A DNA stretch of 64,000 nt from Streptomyces lomondensis (GTDB lineage: Bacteria > Actinomycetota > Actinomycetes > Streptomycetales > Streptomycetaceae). Under the pieces are notes generated by a model that made no database searches, was not told the DNA's origin, and saw only the letters and a program-made list of their open reading frames with translations. This document shows positions 6,932 to 16,087 of this stretch, piece after piece. The position numbers and the translations under genes were made by a program. The stretch lies in assembly GCF_014651035.1 (NCBI RefSeq), contig NZ_BMWC01000001.1:1085581-1149580 (forward strand), in the 5' to 3' direction. Every line of letters starts with the position of its first letter. Position 1 is the stretch's first letter.

Positions 6932-9900
6932 ATGTCGGCGGTGCCGGGGCGCAGGAGCAGTACCTTCACACGGCTGCTGCGGCACGGCTTCACCGACGCC
7001 TCCGCCGCCGAGCGGCTCCTGGACAGCGCCGAGCTGGCACCCCTGCGCGACGACCCGGTGCTGCTGGAGGCGCTCGGCGCGACCGCCGACCCCGATCTCG
7101 CGCTGCTCGGGCTGGTCCGGCTGCTGGAGGCCCAGCCGAACGCCGGCGCCCGCCGGGAACTGCTCGACACCCTGATCGCGGCCAAGCCGCTGCGCGACCG
7201 GCTGCTCGGCGTGCTCGGCGCCTCCACCGCCCTCGCCGACCACCTCACCCGGCACCCGGACGACTGGCAGGCGCTCGTCACGTACGAGTCGCGGGACCTG
7301 CACCCCGGGGTGGAGGAGTTCGAGGCCGGCCTCGCGGAGGCCACCGACCCGGTCTCCCTGCGCGTCGCCTACCGGCGCTGCCTGCTGTCCATCGCCGCCC
7401 GGGACGTGTGCGGTACGACGGGGGTCGCCGAGTCCGCCGCCGAGCTGGCCGACCTCGCCACCGCCACCCTGCGCGCCGCCCTCGGCCTCGCCCGGGCGGC
7501 CGCGCCCGAGGACGACGCCCTGTGCCGGCTCGCCGTCATCGCGATGGGCAAGTGCGGGGGCCACGAGCTGAACTACGTCTCCGACGTGGACGTCATCTTC
7601 GTGGGGGAGGCCGCCGAGGGGGCCGACGAGACCAAGGCCGTCCGGGCCGCGACCCGGCTCGCCTCGCACATGATGCGGATCTGCTCGGAGACCACGGTCG
7701 AGGGCTCCATCTGGCCCGTCGACGCCAACCTCCGCCCCGAGGGCCGCAACGGCCCGCTAGTGCGCACCCTCTCCAGCCACCTCGCCTACTACCAGCGCTG
7801 GGCCAAGACCTGGGAGTTCCAGGCGCTGCTCAAGGCCCGGCCGGTGGCCGGCGACCTCGACCTCGGCGAGGAGTACGTCGCCGCCGTCCAGCCGCTGGTG
7901 TGGAAGGCCGCCGAGCGCGAGAACTTCGTCCCCGACGTGCAGAAGATGCGCCGCCGGGTCGTGGAGAACATCCCCGCCGCCGAGGTCGACCGCCAGCTGA
8001 AGCTGGGCCCGGGCGGCCTCAGGGACGTCGAGTTCGCCGTGCAGCTGCTCCAGCTGGTGCACGGCCGCGCCGACACCTCCCTGCGCAGCGGTACGACCCT
8101 CGACGCGCTCAAGGCCCTCGCCGCCGGCGGCTACGTCGGCCGGGCCGACGCCGCCCAGCTCGACGAGGCCTACCGCTTCCTGCGCTCCATGGAGCACCGC
8201 ATCCAGCTGTTCCGGCTGCGCCGCACCCACCTCGTCCCGGAGGACGAGGCTGAGCTGCGCCGCATCGGCCGCTCCCTCGGCCTGCGCACCGACCCGGTCG
8301 CCGACCTGCACCGCGAGTGGCGGCGGCACGCCACCGTCGTACGCCGCCTGCACGAGAAGCTGTTCTACCGGCCGCTGCTCGACGCGGTCGCCCAGCTCGC
8401 CACCGGCGAGGCCCGGCTGAGCCCCGAGGCGGCCCGGGAGCGTCTGGTCGCCCTCGGCTACGACGACCCGGCCTCCGCCCTGCGCCACCTGGAGGCGCTG
8501 GCCTCCGGCGTCACCCGCAAGGCCGCCATCCAGCGCACCCTGCTGCCCGTCATGCTCGGCTGGTTCGCCGACTCGGCCGACCCGGACGCGGGCCTGCTCA
8601 ACTTCCGCAAGGTGTCGGACGCGCTCGGCAAGACGCCCTGGTACCTGCGGCTGCTGCGGGACGAGGGCGCCGCCGCGCAGAACGTTGCCCGGGTGCTGTC
8701 CGCCGGCCGGCTCGCGCCCGACCTGCTGATGCGGGCGCCGGAGGCGGTGGCGCTGCTCGGCGACGGGGACGGCGGCGGGCTGGAACCGCGCCCGCGCGCC
8801 CACCTGGAGCAGGAGATACTCGCCGCGGTGAACCGGGCCGACGGAGCCGCCCAGGCGGTCACGGCCGCCCGTGGCGTGCGCCGCCGCGAGCTGTTCCGCA
8901 CGGCAGCCGCCGACATCGTCGGCTCCTACGGCACCGAGGAGCAGCCCGCCGAGGCCGACCAGGGCGCCCTGGTGGACCTGGTCGGGGGAGCGGTCTCGGA
9001 CCTGACGGCGGCGACCCTCGCCGGCACGCTCCGCGCGGTCGTCAGGGACGGCTGGGGCGACAGCCTGCCCACCCGGTTCGCGATCATCGGGATGGGCCGC
9101 TTCGGAGGCCACGAGCTGGGCTACGGCTCCGACGCGGACGTGCTGTTCGTGCACGAGCCGCGCGACGGCGTCGACGAGCGGGAGGCCTCCGAGGCGGCCA
9201 ACAAGGTCGTCTCCGAGATGCGCCGCCTGCTCCAGATCCCCAGCGCCGACCCGCCCCTGCTGATCGACGCCGACCTGCGCCCGGAGGGCAAGTCCGGACC
9301 GCTCGTCCGCACCCTCAAGTCGTACGAGGCGTACTACCGCCGGTGGTCCCTGACCTGGGAGTCGCACGCCCTGCTGCGGGCGGAACCCGTCGCCGGGGAC
9401 GAGGACCTGGGCCGCCGCTTCATCGAGCTGGTCGACCCGCTGCGCTATCCGGCCGACGGACTCGCCGACGAGGCCGTGCGCGAGATCCGGCGGCTGAAGG
9501 CCCGGATGGAGTCCGAGCGGCTGCCGCGCGGCGCCGATCCGAAACTGCACGCCAAGCTCGGTCCGGGCGGCCTGTCCGACGTGGAGTGGACCGTGCAGCT
9601 GCTCCAGCTGCGGCACGGCGCGGCGGAGCCGGGCCTGCGCACCACCCGCACCCGCGAGGCCCTGGCCGCCGCCCGCGCGGCCGGGCTCGTCACGGACGAG
9701 GACGCGGCGATCCTGGACGAGGCCTGGGTCCTCGCGACGCGCGTCCGCAACGCGGTGATGCTGGTCCGCGGCCGGGCCGCCGACACGTTCCCCTCGGACC
9801 CCCGGGAACTGGCCGCCGTGGGGCGGTACCTGGGCTACGGCCCGGGCCACGTCGGCGACATGCTCGACGGATACCGGCGCACGGCCCGCAGGGCGCGGGG

Positions 9901-9940
9901 TGTGGTGGAGGAGCTGTTCTACGGGGTGGCCGAGCGCTGA
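6932..9940 (+). CDS. glnE: Bifunctional glutamine synthetase adenylyltransferase / adenylyl-removing enzyme
   Basis: 1002 residues, the normal size for actinobacterial GlnE; ATG 6932 has GGGAGG seven bases upstream. Two homologous nucleotidyltransferase halves are clear. The N-terminal adenylyl-removing half has MGKCGGHELNYVSDVDVIFV (~205). The C-terminal adenylyltransferase half has MGRFGGHELGYGSDADVLFV (~717). In both, the G-G-x11-D-x-D pattern binds nucleotide and metal, and each is followed by a GlnD-UR_UTase helical domain (KLGPGGLRDVEF and KLGPGGLSDVEW). It adds or removes AMP on the Tyr of GlnA (glnA at 51 kb has LYELAPEE). It is transcribed alone and followed by a minisatellite. Confidence 0.97.
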   Translation: MSAVPGRRSSTFTRLLRHGFTDASAAERLLDSAELAPLRDDPVLLEALGATADPDLALLGLVRLLEAQPNAGARRELLDTLIAAKPLRDRLLGVLGASTALADHLTRHPDDWQALVTYESRDLHPGVEEFEAGLAEATDPVSLRVAYRRCLLSIAARDVCGTTGVAESAAELADLATATLRAALGLARAAAPEDDALCRLAVIAMGKCGGHELNYVSDVDVIFVGEAAEGADETKAVRAATRLASHMMRICSETTVEGSIWPVDANLRPEGRNGPLVRTLSSHLAYYQRWAKTWEFQALLKARPVAGDLDLGEEYVAAVQPLVWKAAERENFVPDVQKMRRRVVENIPAAEVDRQLKLGPGGLRDVEFAVQLLQLVHGRADTSLRSGTTLDALKALAAGGYVGRADAAQLDEAYRFLRSMEHRIQLFRLRRTHLVPEDEAELRRIGRSLGLRTDPVADLHREWRRHATVVRRLHEKLFYRPLLDAVAQLATGEARLSPEAARERLVALGYDDPASALRHLEALASGVTRKAAIQRTLLPVMLGWFADSADPDAGLLNFRKVSDALGKTPWYLRLLRDEGAAAQNVARVLSAGRLAPDLLMRAPEAVALLGDGDGGGLEPRPRAHLEQEILAAVNRADGAAQAVTAARGVRRRELFRTAAADIVGSYGTEEQPAEADQGALVDLVGGAVSDLTAATLAGTLRAVVRDGWGDSLPTRFAIIGMGRFGGHELGYGSDADVLFVHEPRDGVDEREASEAANKVVSEMRRLLQIPSADPPLLIDADLRPEGKSGPLVRTLKSYEAYYRRWSLTWESHALLRAEPVAGDEDLGRRFIELVDPLRYPADGLADEAVREIRRLKARMESERLPRGADPKLHAKLGPGGLSDVEWTVQLLQLRHGAAEPGLRTTRTREALAAARAAGLVTDEDAAILDEAWVLATRVRNAVMLVRGRAADTFPSDPRELAAVGRYLGYGPGHVGDMLDGYRRTARRARGVVEELFYGVAER

Positions 9941-9970
9941 GGAGGCCCGCGAGGACCCGGGCGAGAAGGC

Positions 9971-10103
9971 GCGGGGTCGCATTGCCTCCGGTGGCGTCTG
10001 CGGGGTCGCATTGCCTCCGGCGGCACCCGCGAGGCCGCATTCCCTCCGGCGGCACCCGCGAGGCCGCATCCCCTCCCGCAGCACCCGCGAGGCCGCACCC
10101 CCC
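9971..10103. repeat. 29-bp tandem repeat (about 4.6 copies) between convergent genes
   Basis: Units start at 9971, 10000, 10029 and 10058, with a partial unit at 10087. Each reads roughly GCGAGGCCGCATTCCCTCCG followed by GCGGCACCC. Divergence rises towards the two ends. A shorter CACCGCGA/CACCGCGG repeat continues to about 10140. The period is not a multiple of three, and the array fills the gap between glnE and the PAP2 gene. Confidence 0.85.
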
Positions 10104-10157
10104 GCCGCGACACCGCGACACCGCGGCACCGCGGCACCGCGCCGACGCGGCGGCGGG

Positions 10158-11024
10158 TCAGACCCCGGTCGGCCGCAGCGGGCGGCCCACCCCGCGCGTC
10201 TGCGCCGGTACCACCTTCGGCAGCGCGTACGGCTGCCGCCCGTACCAGACCCGCGCCACCGTGAACCCGAAGGCCAGGCACAGCACGCCGCCCACCGCGT
10301 CCAGCCAGAAGTGGTTGGCCGTGGCGACGATCACCACCAGCGTCAGCGCCGGGTAGAGCAGGCCCAGCACCCGCACCCAGGGGATTGTGGCCAGGGCGAA
10401 GATCGTCAGGCCGCACCACACGGACCAGCCGATGTGCATCGACGGCATCGCGGCGTACTGGTTGGACATGTGCTTCAGGTCGCCGGACGCCATCGATCCC
10501 CAGGTCTGGTGGACCATGACCGTGTCGACGAAGCCGCCGCCGTTCATCAGCCGCGGGGGCGCCAGCGGATACAGGTAGTAGCCGACCAGGGCGACGCCGG
10601 TCGTCGCGAACAGCACCAGGCGGGTGGCCGCGTAGCGGCCGGGATGGCGACGGTAGAGCCACACGAGCACACCCAGCGTGACCACGAAGTGGAGCGTCGC
10701 GTAGTAGTAGTTCATGCCGACGATGAGCCAAGTCACCGAGTTCACGGCGTGGTTGACCGACTCCTCGACGGCGATGCCCAGCTGGTGCTCGGCCTTCCAG
10801 ATCCAGTCGGCGTTGCGCAGGGCCTCGGCCTTCTGCTCGGGCACGGCGTTACGGACGAGCGAGTACGTCCAGTAACTCACCGCGATCAGCAGGATCTCGA
10901 ACCAGAACCGGGGCCGGCGCGGGGTGCGCAGCCGCCGCAGCGGGCCGGGCCCCGTCTCGGCCGTGACGGGGTGCGGAAGGGCCGCTTCCCGGCCTTCCGG
11001 CGTCGTCACGGTCGTGTCACCCAT
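10158..11024 (-). CDS. PAP2-superfamily (AUR1/Ipt1-like) membrane phosphatase
   Basis: 288 residues if started at ATG 11024; no good SD is seen, and GTG 11030 is an alternative. About six membrane helices. The PAP2 signature is in two parts: NQYAAMPSMHIGWSVW (~195, catalytic His) and VIVATANHFWLDAVGG (~240, second His and Asp). This spacing is typical of the PAP2_3 group, which includes inositol-phosphoceramide synthases and polyprenyl or phosphatidyl phosphatases. It likely acts on a lipid phosphate at the membrane. It converges on glnE, with a minisatellite between. Confidence 0.85.
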   Translation of the reverse strand: MGDTTVTTPEGREAALPHPVTAETGPGPLRRLRTPRRPRFWFEILLIAVSYWTYSLVRNAVPEQKAEALRNADWIWKAEHQLGIAVEESVNHAVNSVTWLIVGMNYYYATLHFVVTLGVLVWLYRRHPGRYAATRLVLFATTGVALVGYYLYPLAPPRLMNGGGFVDTVMVHQTWGSMASGDLKHMSNQYAAMPSMHIGWSVWCGLTIFALATIPWVRVLGLLYPALTLVVIVATANHFWLDAVGGVLCLAFGFTVARVWYGRQPYALPKVVPAQTRGVGRPLRPTGV

Positions 11025-11193
11025 AGGCACAAAGTCTGCCAGAAAAGCCCTGTCCCACCGATCATCCTCCGGTCTGGTCCGGGCCGCATGTTCTACGGCG
11101 GAACGACCCCCTCGGGTCCTACCGGCGCAGGGTGCGCGACCGCCGTTCTCCACCCGGAGGACGAGACGGACGAATCAGGAGTGATCAGAAGTC

Positions 11194-12228
11194 TCAGTGA
11201 CGTCCGCGGTCCCCGGGCGCCGAAGCGGTCGAACCGCGCACCACCAGCTCCGGCATGAACACGAACTCGCTGTGCGGGGCGGGCGTCCCGCCGATCTCCT
11301 CCAGCAGCGTGCGCACGGCCGCCTGGCCCATCGCGGGAACCGGCTTGCGGATCGTCGTCAGCGGCGGGTCCGTGAAGGCGATCAGCGGGGAGTCGTCGAA
11401 GCCGACCACGGAGATGTCCTTCGGCACGGCCAGGCCCAGCTGCCGGGCCGCCCGGATCGCGCCCAGCGCCATCATGTCGCTGGCGCACACCACGGCCGTG
11501 CACTGCCGCTCGATCAGGGCGGTGGCGGCGGCCTGCCCGCCCTCCAGGGTGTAGAGGGAGTGCTGCACCAGCTCCGACTCGACGGCCTCGGCGCCCAGGC
11601 CCAACAGGTCCTGCATCGCGCGCACGAACCCCTCGATCTTGCGCTGCACGGGCACGAACCGCTTGGGCCCCAGGGCCAGCCCGATCCGCGTGTGCCCCAG
11701 GGACGCCAGGTGCGTGACCGCCAGGGACATCGCCGCGCGGTCGTCGGGGGAGATGAACGGCGCCTGCACCTTCGGCGAGAAGCCGTCCACCAGCACGTAC
11801 GGCACGCCCTGCGCGCGCAGCCGGTCGTAGCGCTGCATGTCGGCGGTGGTGTCCGCGTGCAGCCCGGAGACGTAGATGATGCCGGCGACCCCGCGGTCGA
11901 CGAGCATCTCGGTCAGCTCGTCCTCGGTCGAGCCGCCCGGGGTCTGGGTGGCCAGCACCGGCGTGTAGCCCTGCCGCGTCAGCGCCTGGCCGATGACCTG
12001 GGCCAGGGCCGGGAAGATCGGGTTCTCCAGCTCCGGGGTGATCAGACCCACCAGGCCCTCGCTGCGCTGGCGCAGCCGCACCGGGCGTTCGTAGCCCAGC
12101 ACGTCGAGGGCGGCCAGCACGGACTGGCGGGTGGTGGCGGCGACGCCCGGCTTCCCGTTGAGGACGCGGCTGACGGTCGCTTCGCTCACCCCCGCCTGCA
12201 CAGCGATGTCGGCAAGCCGTGTGGTCAC
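11194..12228 (-). CDS. malR: LacI-family maltose/maltodextrin repressor MalR (Reg1)
   Basis: 344 residues from GTG 12228, the length known for Streptomyces MalR/Reg1. Residues 3-22 are a LacI helix-turn-helix (RLADIAVQAGVSEATVSRVL) with hinge helix NGKPGVAATTR, then a periplasmic-binding-protein-like effector domain (GLVGLITPELENPIFPALAQ, YVLVDGFS, VVGFDDSPLIAFTDPPLTTI). It represses malE and amylase genes until maltodextrins are present. GTG 12228 has no SD, whereas ATG 12321 has AGGGA six bases upstream and would add 31 residues (MTQQPAAGRATARTRR...), so the true start is open. Divergent from malE. Confidence 0.93.
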   Translation of the reverse strand: MTTRLADIAVQAGVSEATVSRVLNGKPGVAATTRQSVLAALDVLGYERPVRLRQRSEGLVGLITPELENPIFPALAQVIGQALTRQGYTPVLATQTPGGSTEDELTEMLVDRGVAGIIYVSGLHADTTADMQRYDRLRAQGVPYVLVDGFSPKVQAPFISPDDRAAMSLAVTHLASLGHTRIGLALGPKRFVPVQRKIEGFVRAMQDLLGLGAEAVESELVQHSLYTLEGGQAAATALIERQCTAVVCASDMMALGAIRAARQLGLAVPKDISVVGFDDSPLIAFTDPPLTTIRKPVPAMGQAAVRTLLEEIGGTPAPHSEFVFMPELVVRGSTASAPGDRGRH

Positions 12229-12390
12229 AGCACCGGACTGTAGCGGCCGGGGTTCTGCTTGCACACCGACGGGACGCCTGGTGCGCGCCGTCGCACGGCC
12301 CGCTGCGGGTTGCTGGGTCATCGCGGTCCCTCGAAGTCGTGGTCGGCGTCCGCTCCGCAACGGATGATTCCCCCCGGCGGACACGGATGG

Positions 12391-12553
12391 CAAGTGCTTG
12401 CAGAGTCTTGCACAACTGTCCGACTCCCTGCCGAACAGCCGGAAATCAAGGCCCCAGGGCGATCGCGGACAGGTCACGGCGGGATAACCATCCGCGCCCC
12501 TTGCAACTTTTTGCTGCAAGGTCTTTCGCAACTCCTTGAAACGCGGCTAATCT
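12391..12553 (+). promoter_or_regulatory. malR-malE control region: MalR-type operators and malE promoter
   Basis: The inverted repeat CCTTGCA (12499-12505) / TGCAAGG (12515-12521) lies over a likely promoter with -35 TTTCGC (12524-12529), an 18-base spacer and -10 TAATCT (12548-12553). A second cluster, CAAGTGCTTGCAGAGTCTTGCA in essence (12391-12412), has repeated CTTGCA units nearer malR. CTTGCA/TGCAAG motifs are the known recognition pattern in Streptomyces amylase and malE promoters. The two clusters are placed so one repressor could control both directions. Confidence 0.75.
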
Positions 12554-12621
12554 CACCGACGCCCGGCGGCCAACGGCGCAGTCGGCAGCACGGAACGGGC
12601 TTTCACCCTCAAGGAGAACTC

Positions 12622-13890
12622 ATGCGGCGTGGCATAGCGGCCACCGCGCTGGTGGCGTCCCTCGCCCTGGCGGCGACGGCCTGCGGCGGAAGCGACAGCG
12701 GCGACGAGGCCGGCGGCCCGGTCACCATCACCTGGTGGGACACCTCCAACGCCACCAACGAGGCGCCGACGTACCAGGCCCTGGTCAAGGAGTTCGAGGC
12801 CGCCCACAAGGACATCAAGGTCAACTACGTCAACGTCCCCTTCGACCAGGCGCAGAACAAGTTCGACACCGCCGCCGGCTCCAAGGGCGCCCCCGACGTG
12901 CTGCGCTCCGAGGTCGGCTGGACCCCCGCCTTCGCCAAGAAAGGCTTCTTCGCGCCGCTGGACGGCACCGAGGCCCTCGCCGAGCAGGACAAGTTCCAGC
13001 CCAGCCTGATCGAGCAGGCCAAGTACGAGGGCAAGACCTACGGCGTCCCCTTCACCACGGACACCCTCGCCCTCGTCTACAACAAGGCCCTGTTCAAGAA
13101 GGCCGGCGTCGAGGCCCCCAAGACCTGGGACGACCTGAAGAAGGCCGCCGCCACCATCAAGGACAAGACCGGCGTCGACGGCTACTGGGGCTCCACCCAG
13201 GCCTACTACGCGCAGAGCTTCCTCTACGGCGAGGGCACCGACACCGTCGACGTCGACGCCAAGAAGATCACCGTCACCTCGCCCGCCGCCAAGAAGGCCT
13301 ACGGCACCTGGCAGAGCCTCTTCAAGGGCAAGGGCCTGCACAAGGCCGACACCACCGCCGACGCCTACGCCCACATCCAGGAGGCGTTCGTCAGCGGCAA
13401 GGTCGCCTCGATCATCCAGGGCCCGTGGGAGATCACGAACTTCTACAAGGGCTCCGCTTTCAAGGACAAGAACAACCTCGGCATCGCCACCGTCCCGGCC
13501 GGCTCCACCGGCAAGGCGGGCGCACCGACCGGCGGCCACAACCTCTCCGTGTACGCGGGCTCGGACAAGGCCCACCAGGAGGCCTCGCTGAAGTTCGTGA
13601 AGTTCATGACCTCGGCCAAGGCCCAGGAGACCATCGCGCTGAAGAACTCCACGCTGCCCACGCGCGAGGACGCCTACACCGCGAAGGTCAAGGCCGACCC
13701 GGGCATCGCCGGCTACCAGAGTGTGCTGCCCGCGGCCCAGCCGCGCCCGGCCCTCCCCGAGTACAGCTCCCTGTGGACCCCGCTCGACGACGAGCTGATC
13801 GAGATCGCGGGTGGCAAGGAGTCCCTGGACAAGGGCCTCGGCGACGCCGAGACCGCCATCGCCAAGCTGGTGCCGGACTACAGCAAGTGA
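12622..13890 (+). CDS. malE: Maltose/maltodextrin-binding lipoprotein of an ABC importer
   Basis: 422 residues from ATG 12622 with AAGGAG at 12611. The signal peptide ends in a lipobox (LAATAC, Cys21), so the protein is tethered to the outer face of the membrane. The rest is an extracellular solute-binding protein family 1 fold: VTITWWDTSNATNEAPTYQ, YNKALFKKAGVEAPKTWDDL, SGKVASIIQGPWEI and GGHNLSVYAG. First gene of malEFG-aglA. It captures maltodextrins freed by the secreted amylase and amylopullulanase downstream. A hairpin after malE probably raises its expression over malFG. Confidence 0.94.
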   Translation: MRRGIAATALVASLALAATACGGSDSGDEAGGPVTITWWDTSNATNEAPTYQALVKEFEAAHKDIKVNYVNVPFDQAQNKFDTAAGSKGAPDVLRSEVGWTPAFAKKGFFAPLDGTEALAEQDKFQPSLIEQAKYEGKTYGVPFTTDTLALVYNKALFKKAGVEAPKTWDDLKKAAATIKDKTGVDGYWGSTQAYYAQSFLYGEGTDTVDVDAKKITVTSPAAKKAYGTWQSLFKGKGLHKADTTADAYAHIQEAFVSGKVASIIQGPWEITNFYKGSAFKDKNNLGIATVPAGSTGKAGAPTGGHNLSVYAGSDKAHQEASLKFVKFMTSAKAQETIALKNSTLPTREDAYTAKVKADPGIAGYQSVLPAAQPRPALPEYSSLWTPLDDELIEIAGGKESLDKGLGDAETAIAKLVPDYSK

Positions 13891-13901
13891 CCGCCGCGTG
13901 A

Positions 13902-13941
13902 CCGCCGGATCCCCCGGTCATGGGGGAGGGGATCCCGGCGG
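13902..13941 (+). terminator. Intercistronic hairpin between malE and malF
   Basis: CCGCCGGATCCCC (13902-13914) pairs with GGGGATCCCGGCGG (13928-13941) with one bulge. Such hairpins after binding-protein genes commonly protect the mRNA or attenuate read-through; here it would give more MalE than MalF/MalG. Confidence 0.65.
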
Positions 13942-14015
13942 CCACCGGCCTGCGCCTGCGCCCGGGCCCGAGCAGCTCCCCTTGAACTCCTTGAACCTCC
14001 AGAAGGTGTCGAACC

Positions 14016-15020
14016 ATGACAGTCGCCATCGACCGAGCGACCGGCAAGCGGCGCGGTGAGCGGGAACCGCGGCCCGGACCGGTCCAGCGGCTGAAGAACG
14101 GCCTGCACAAGCACTGGTACGCCTACGCGATGGTCGCCCCGGTGGCGATCGTCCTCGGCGTCCTCGTGCTGTACCCGCTGGCGTACGGCCTGTACCTCAC
14201 CCTCACCGACGCCAACAGCCTGAACACCGCCCGCACGATCGGCGTCAACGAGATCGACGCCACCTACAAGTTCATCGGCCTGGACAACTACGCCGACATT
14301 CTGTGGGGCCCGACGGCGTACGACCGCTTCTGGTCGCACTTCCTGTGGACGGTCTTCTGGACGGCGGCCTGTGTCACCCTGCACTACGGCATCGGACTCG
14401 GCCTCGCCCTGCTGCTCAACCAGAAGCTGCGCGGCCGCACCCTCTACCGGATGATCCTGGTGCTGCCCTGGGCGGTGCCGACCTTCGTCACCGTCTTCGG
14501 CTGGCGGTTCATGCTCGCCGACGGCGGCATCATCAACAGCGGCCTGGAATTCCTGCACCTGCCGACGCCCGCGTGGCTGGAGGACACCTTCTGGCAGCGG
14601 TTCTCCGCGATCATGGTCAACACCTGGTGCGGCGTGCCGTTCATGATGGTCTCGCTCCTCGGCGGCCTGCAGTCGATCGACGCGAGCCTGTACGAGGCGT
14701 CCGAGATGGACGGCGCCAGCGCCTGGCAGCGGTTCCGGTACGTCACCCTGCCCGGCCTGAGGTCGGTCAGCACCACGGTCGTCCTGCTCGGCGTGATCTG
14801 GACGTTCAACCAGTTCGCCATCATCTTCCTGCTGTTCGGCAACACCGCCCCGGACGCCCAGATCCTCGTGACCTGGGCCTACCACCTGGGCTTCGGGCAG
14901 CAGCCGCGCGACTACGCCCAGTCCGCCGCCTACGGAATCCTGCTGCTGTCCCTCCTGATCGTCTTCACCTCCTTCTACCGCCGCTGGCTGAACCGCAACG
15001 AGCAGCAGCTCGCGATCTGA
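14016..15020 (+). CDS. malF: Maltodextrin ABC transporter permease MalF
   Basis: 334 residues from ATG 14016 (MTVAIDRATGKRRGE). About six membrane helices follow a basic cytoplasmic tail (~40 residues). The binding-protein-dependent permease signature (EAA loop) is YEASEMDGASAWQRFRYVTLPGL (~229-250), which contacts the ATPase. It forms a heterodimer with MalG and moves maltodextrins handed over by MalE. No ATP-binding subunit gene is in the operon; in Streptomyces the shared ATPase MsiK, encoded elsewhere, serves such importers. Confidence 0.94.
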   Translation: MTVAIDRATGKRRGEREPRPGPVQRLKNGLHKHWYAYAMVAPVAIVLGVLVLYPLAYGLYLTLTDANSLNTARTIGVNEIDATYKFIGLDNYADILWGPTAYDRFWSHFLWTVFWTAACVTLHYGIGLGLALLLNQKLRGRTLYRMILVLPWAVPTFVTVFGWRFMLADGGIINSGLEFLHLPTPAWLEDTFWQRFSAIMVNTWCGVPFMMVSLLGGLQSIDASLYEASEMDGASAWQRFRYVTLPGLRSVSTTVVLLGVIWTFNQFAIIFLLFGNTAPDAQILVTWAYHLGFGQQPRDYAQSAAYGILLLSLLIVFTSFYRRWLNRNEQQLAI

Positions 15021-15034
15021 GGCAGGAGTCCGAA

Positions 15035-15943
15035 ATGAGTACGACCACCGTCGAGAACTCCGCCCCGGCGACCGAGGGGCGCCCCGCGAGCGCCCCCGGC
15101 CGGACGCGCCGGCGCGGCGAGCAGAGCCGCGCGGCCTCCCTCGCCTCGCACGCCGTGCTGATCGTCGCGAGCCTGACCGCGCTCTTCCCGGTCGCCTGGC
15201 TGTTCTTCCTGTCCCTCGGACCGGACAAGGACGACTACCTGCACCCCGGGCGCATCTGGGGCAAGATGACGTTCGACAACTACGCGTTCGTCCTCCAGGA
15301 CACCGGCTTCTTCGACTGGCTGAAGAGCACGCTGGTCGTGGTGCTGGGCACGACGCTGATCGGCGTCGTCGTCGCCGCGTCCACCGGATACGCGGTCTCC
15401 CGCATGCGGTTCCCGGGCTACCGGAAGCTGATGTGGGTGCTGCTCGTCACCCAGATGTTCCCCATCGCGGTACTGATCGTGCCGATGTACCAGATCCTCT
15501 CGGATCTCCAGCTCATCGACAGCTACCTTGGTCTCATCCTTGTCAACTGCACCACGATCGTGCCGTACTGCGCCTGGCTGATGAAGGGCTATTTCGACAC
15601 CATCCCGTTCGAGATCGACGAGGCCGGGCGCGTCGACGGGCTGACCCCCTTCGGCACGTTCGCGCGGCTGATCCTGCCGCTCGCCAAGCCGGGGCTCGCG
15701 GTCGCGGCGTTCTACAGCTTCCTCACGGCCTTCGGTGAGGTCGCGTTCGCCTCGACGTTCATGCTGAGCGACGACAAGTACACGTTTGCCGTCGGTCTCC
15801 AGACGTTCGTGAGCGAGCATGACGCGCAGCGGAACCTGATGGCCGCGACGGCTGTCTTGATCGCGATACCGGCTGCCGCGTTCTTCTACCTCGTGCAGAA
15901 GAACCTGGTGACCGGGCTTACTGCAGGTGGCACCAAGGGGTGA
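15035..15943 (+). CDS. malG: Maltodextrin ABC transporter permease MalG
   Basis: 302 residues from ATG 15035, with GGCAGGAG upstream and 14 bases after malF. Six membrane helices, with the EAA loop IDEAGRVDGLTPFGTFARLILPLAKPGL (~198). The N-terminal 35 residues are hydrophilic and Ala/Arg rich. It pairs with MalF to form the channel. The next gene, for an alpha-glucosidase, starts 144 bases on without a clear terminator, so it is probably read from the same mRNA. Confidence 0.94.
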   Translation: MSTTTVENSAPATEGRPASAPGRTRRRGEQSRAASLASHAVLIVASLTALFPVAWLFFLSLGPDKDDYLHPGRIWGKMTFDNYAFVLQDTGFFDWLKSTLVVVLGTTLIGVVVAASTGYAVSRMRFPGYRKLMWVLLVTQMFPIAVLIVPMYQILSDLQLIDSYLGLILVNCTTIVPYCAWLMKGYFDTIPFEIDEAGRVDGLTPFGTFARLILPLAKPGLAVAAFYSFLTAFGEVAFASTFMLSDDKYTFAVGLQTFVSEHDAQRNLMAATAVLIAIPAAAFFYLVQKNLVTGLTAGGTKG

Positions 15944-16087
15944 CCCAGCGCCCCTCGGGTCACTGGCGAACCGCACTCACAAGCCCGAGGCGGTCGCGGC
16001 GCCCATCCGACCCCGCTGTGCCGCGGCCGCCTCGTCACCCACCCCACGTCTCACATGACCACACCTCTGTTACGCATCAAGGACGAC

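Noticed and set aside
9971..10103. CRISPR array from 29-base repeats
   Set aside because: The units abut one another; there are no unique spacers and no cas genes.
7757..10129. A 790-codon frame antisense to glnE reaching into the 29-base minisatellite
   Set aside because: Shadow frame of glnE; its apparent protein repeats simply reflect the minisatellite.
13902..13941. A riboswitch between malE and malF
   Set aside because: The sequence is a single simple hairpin with no conserved aptamer features.
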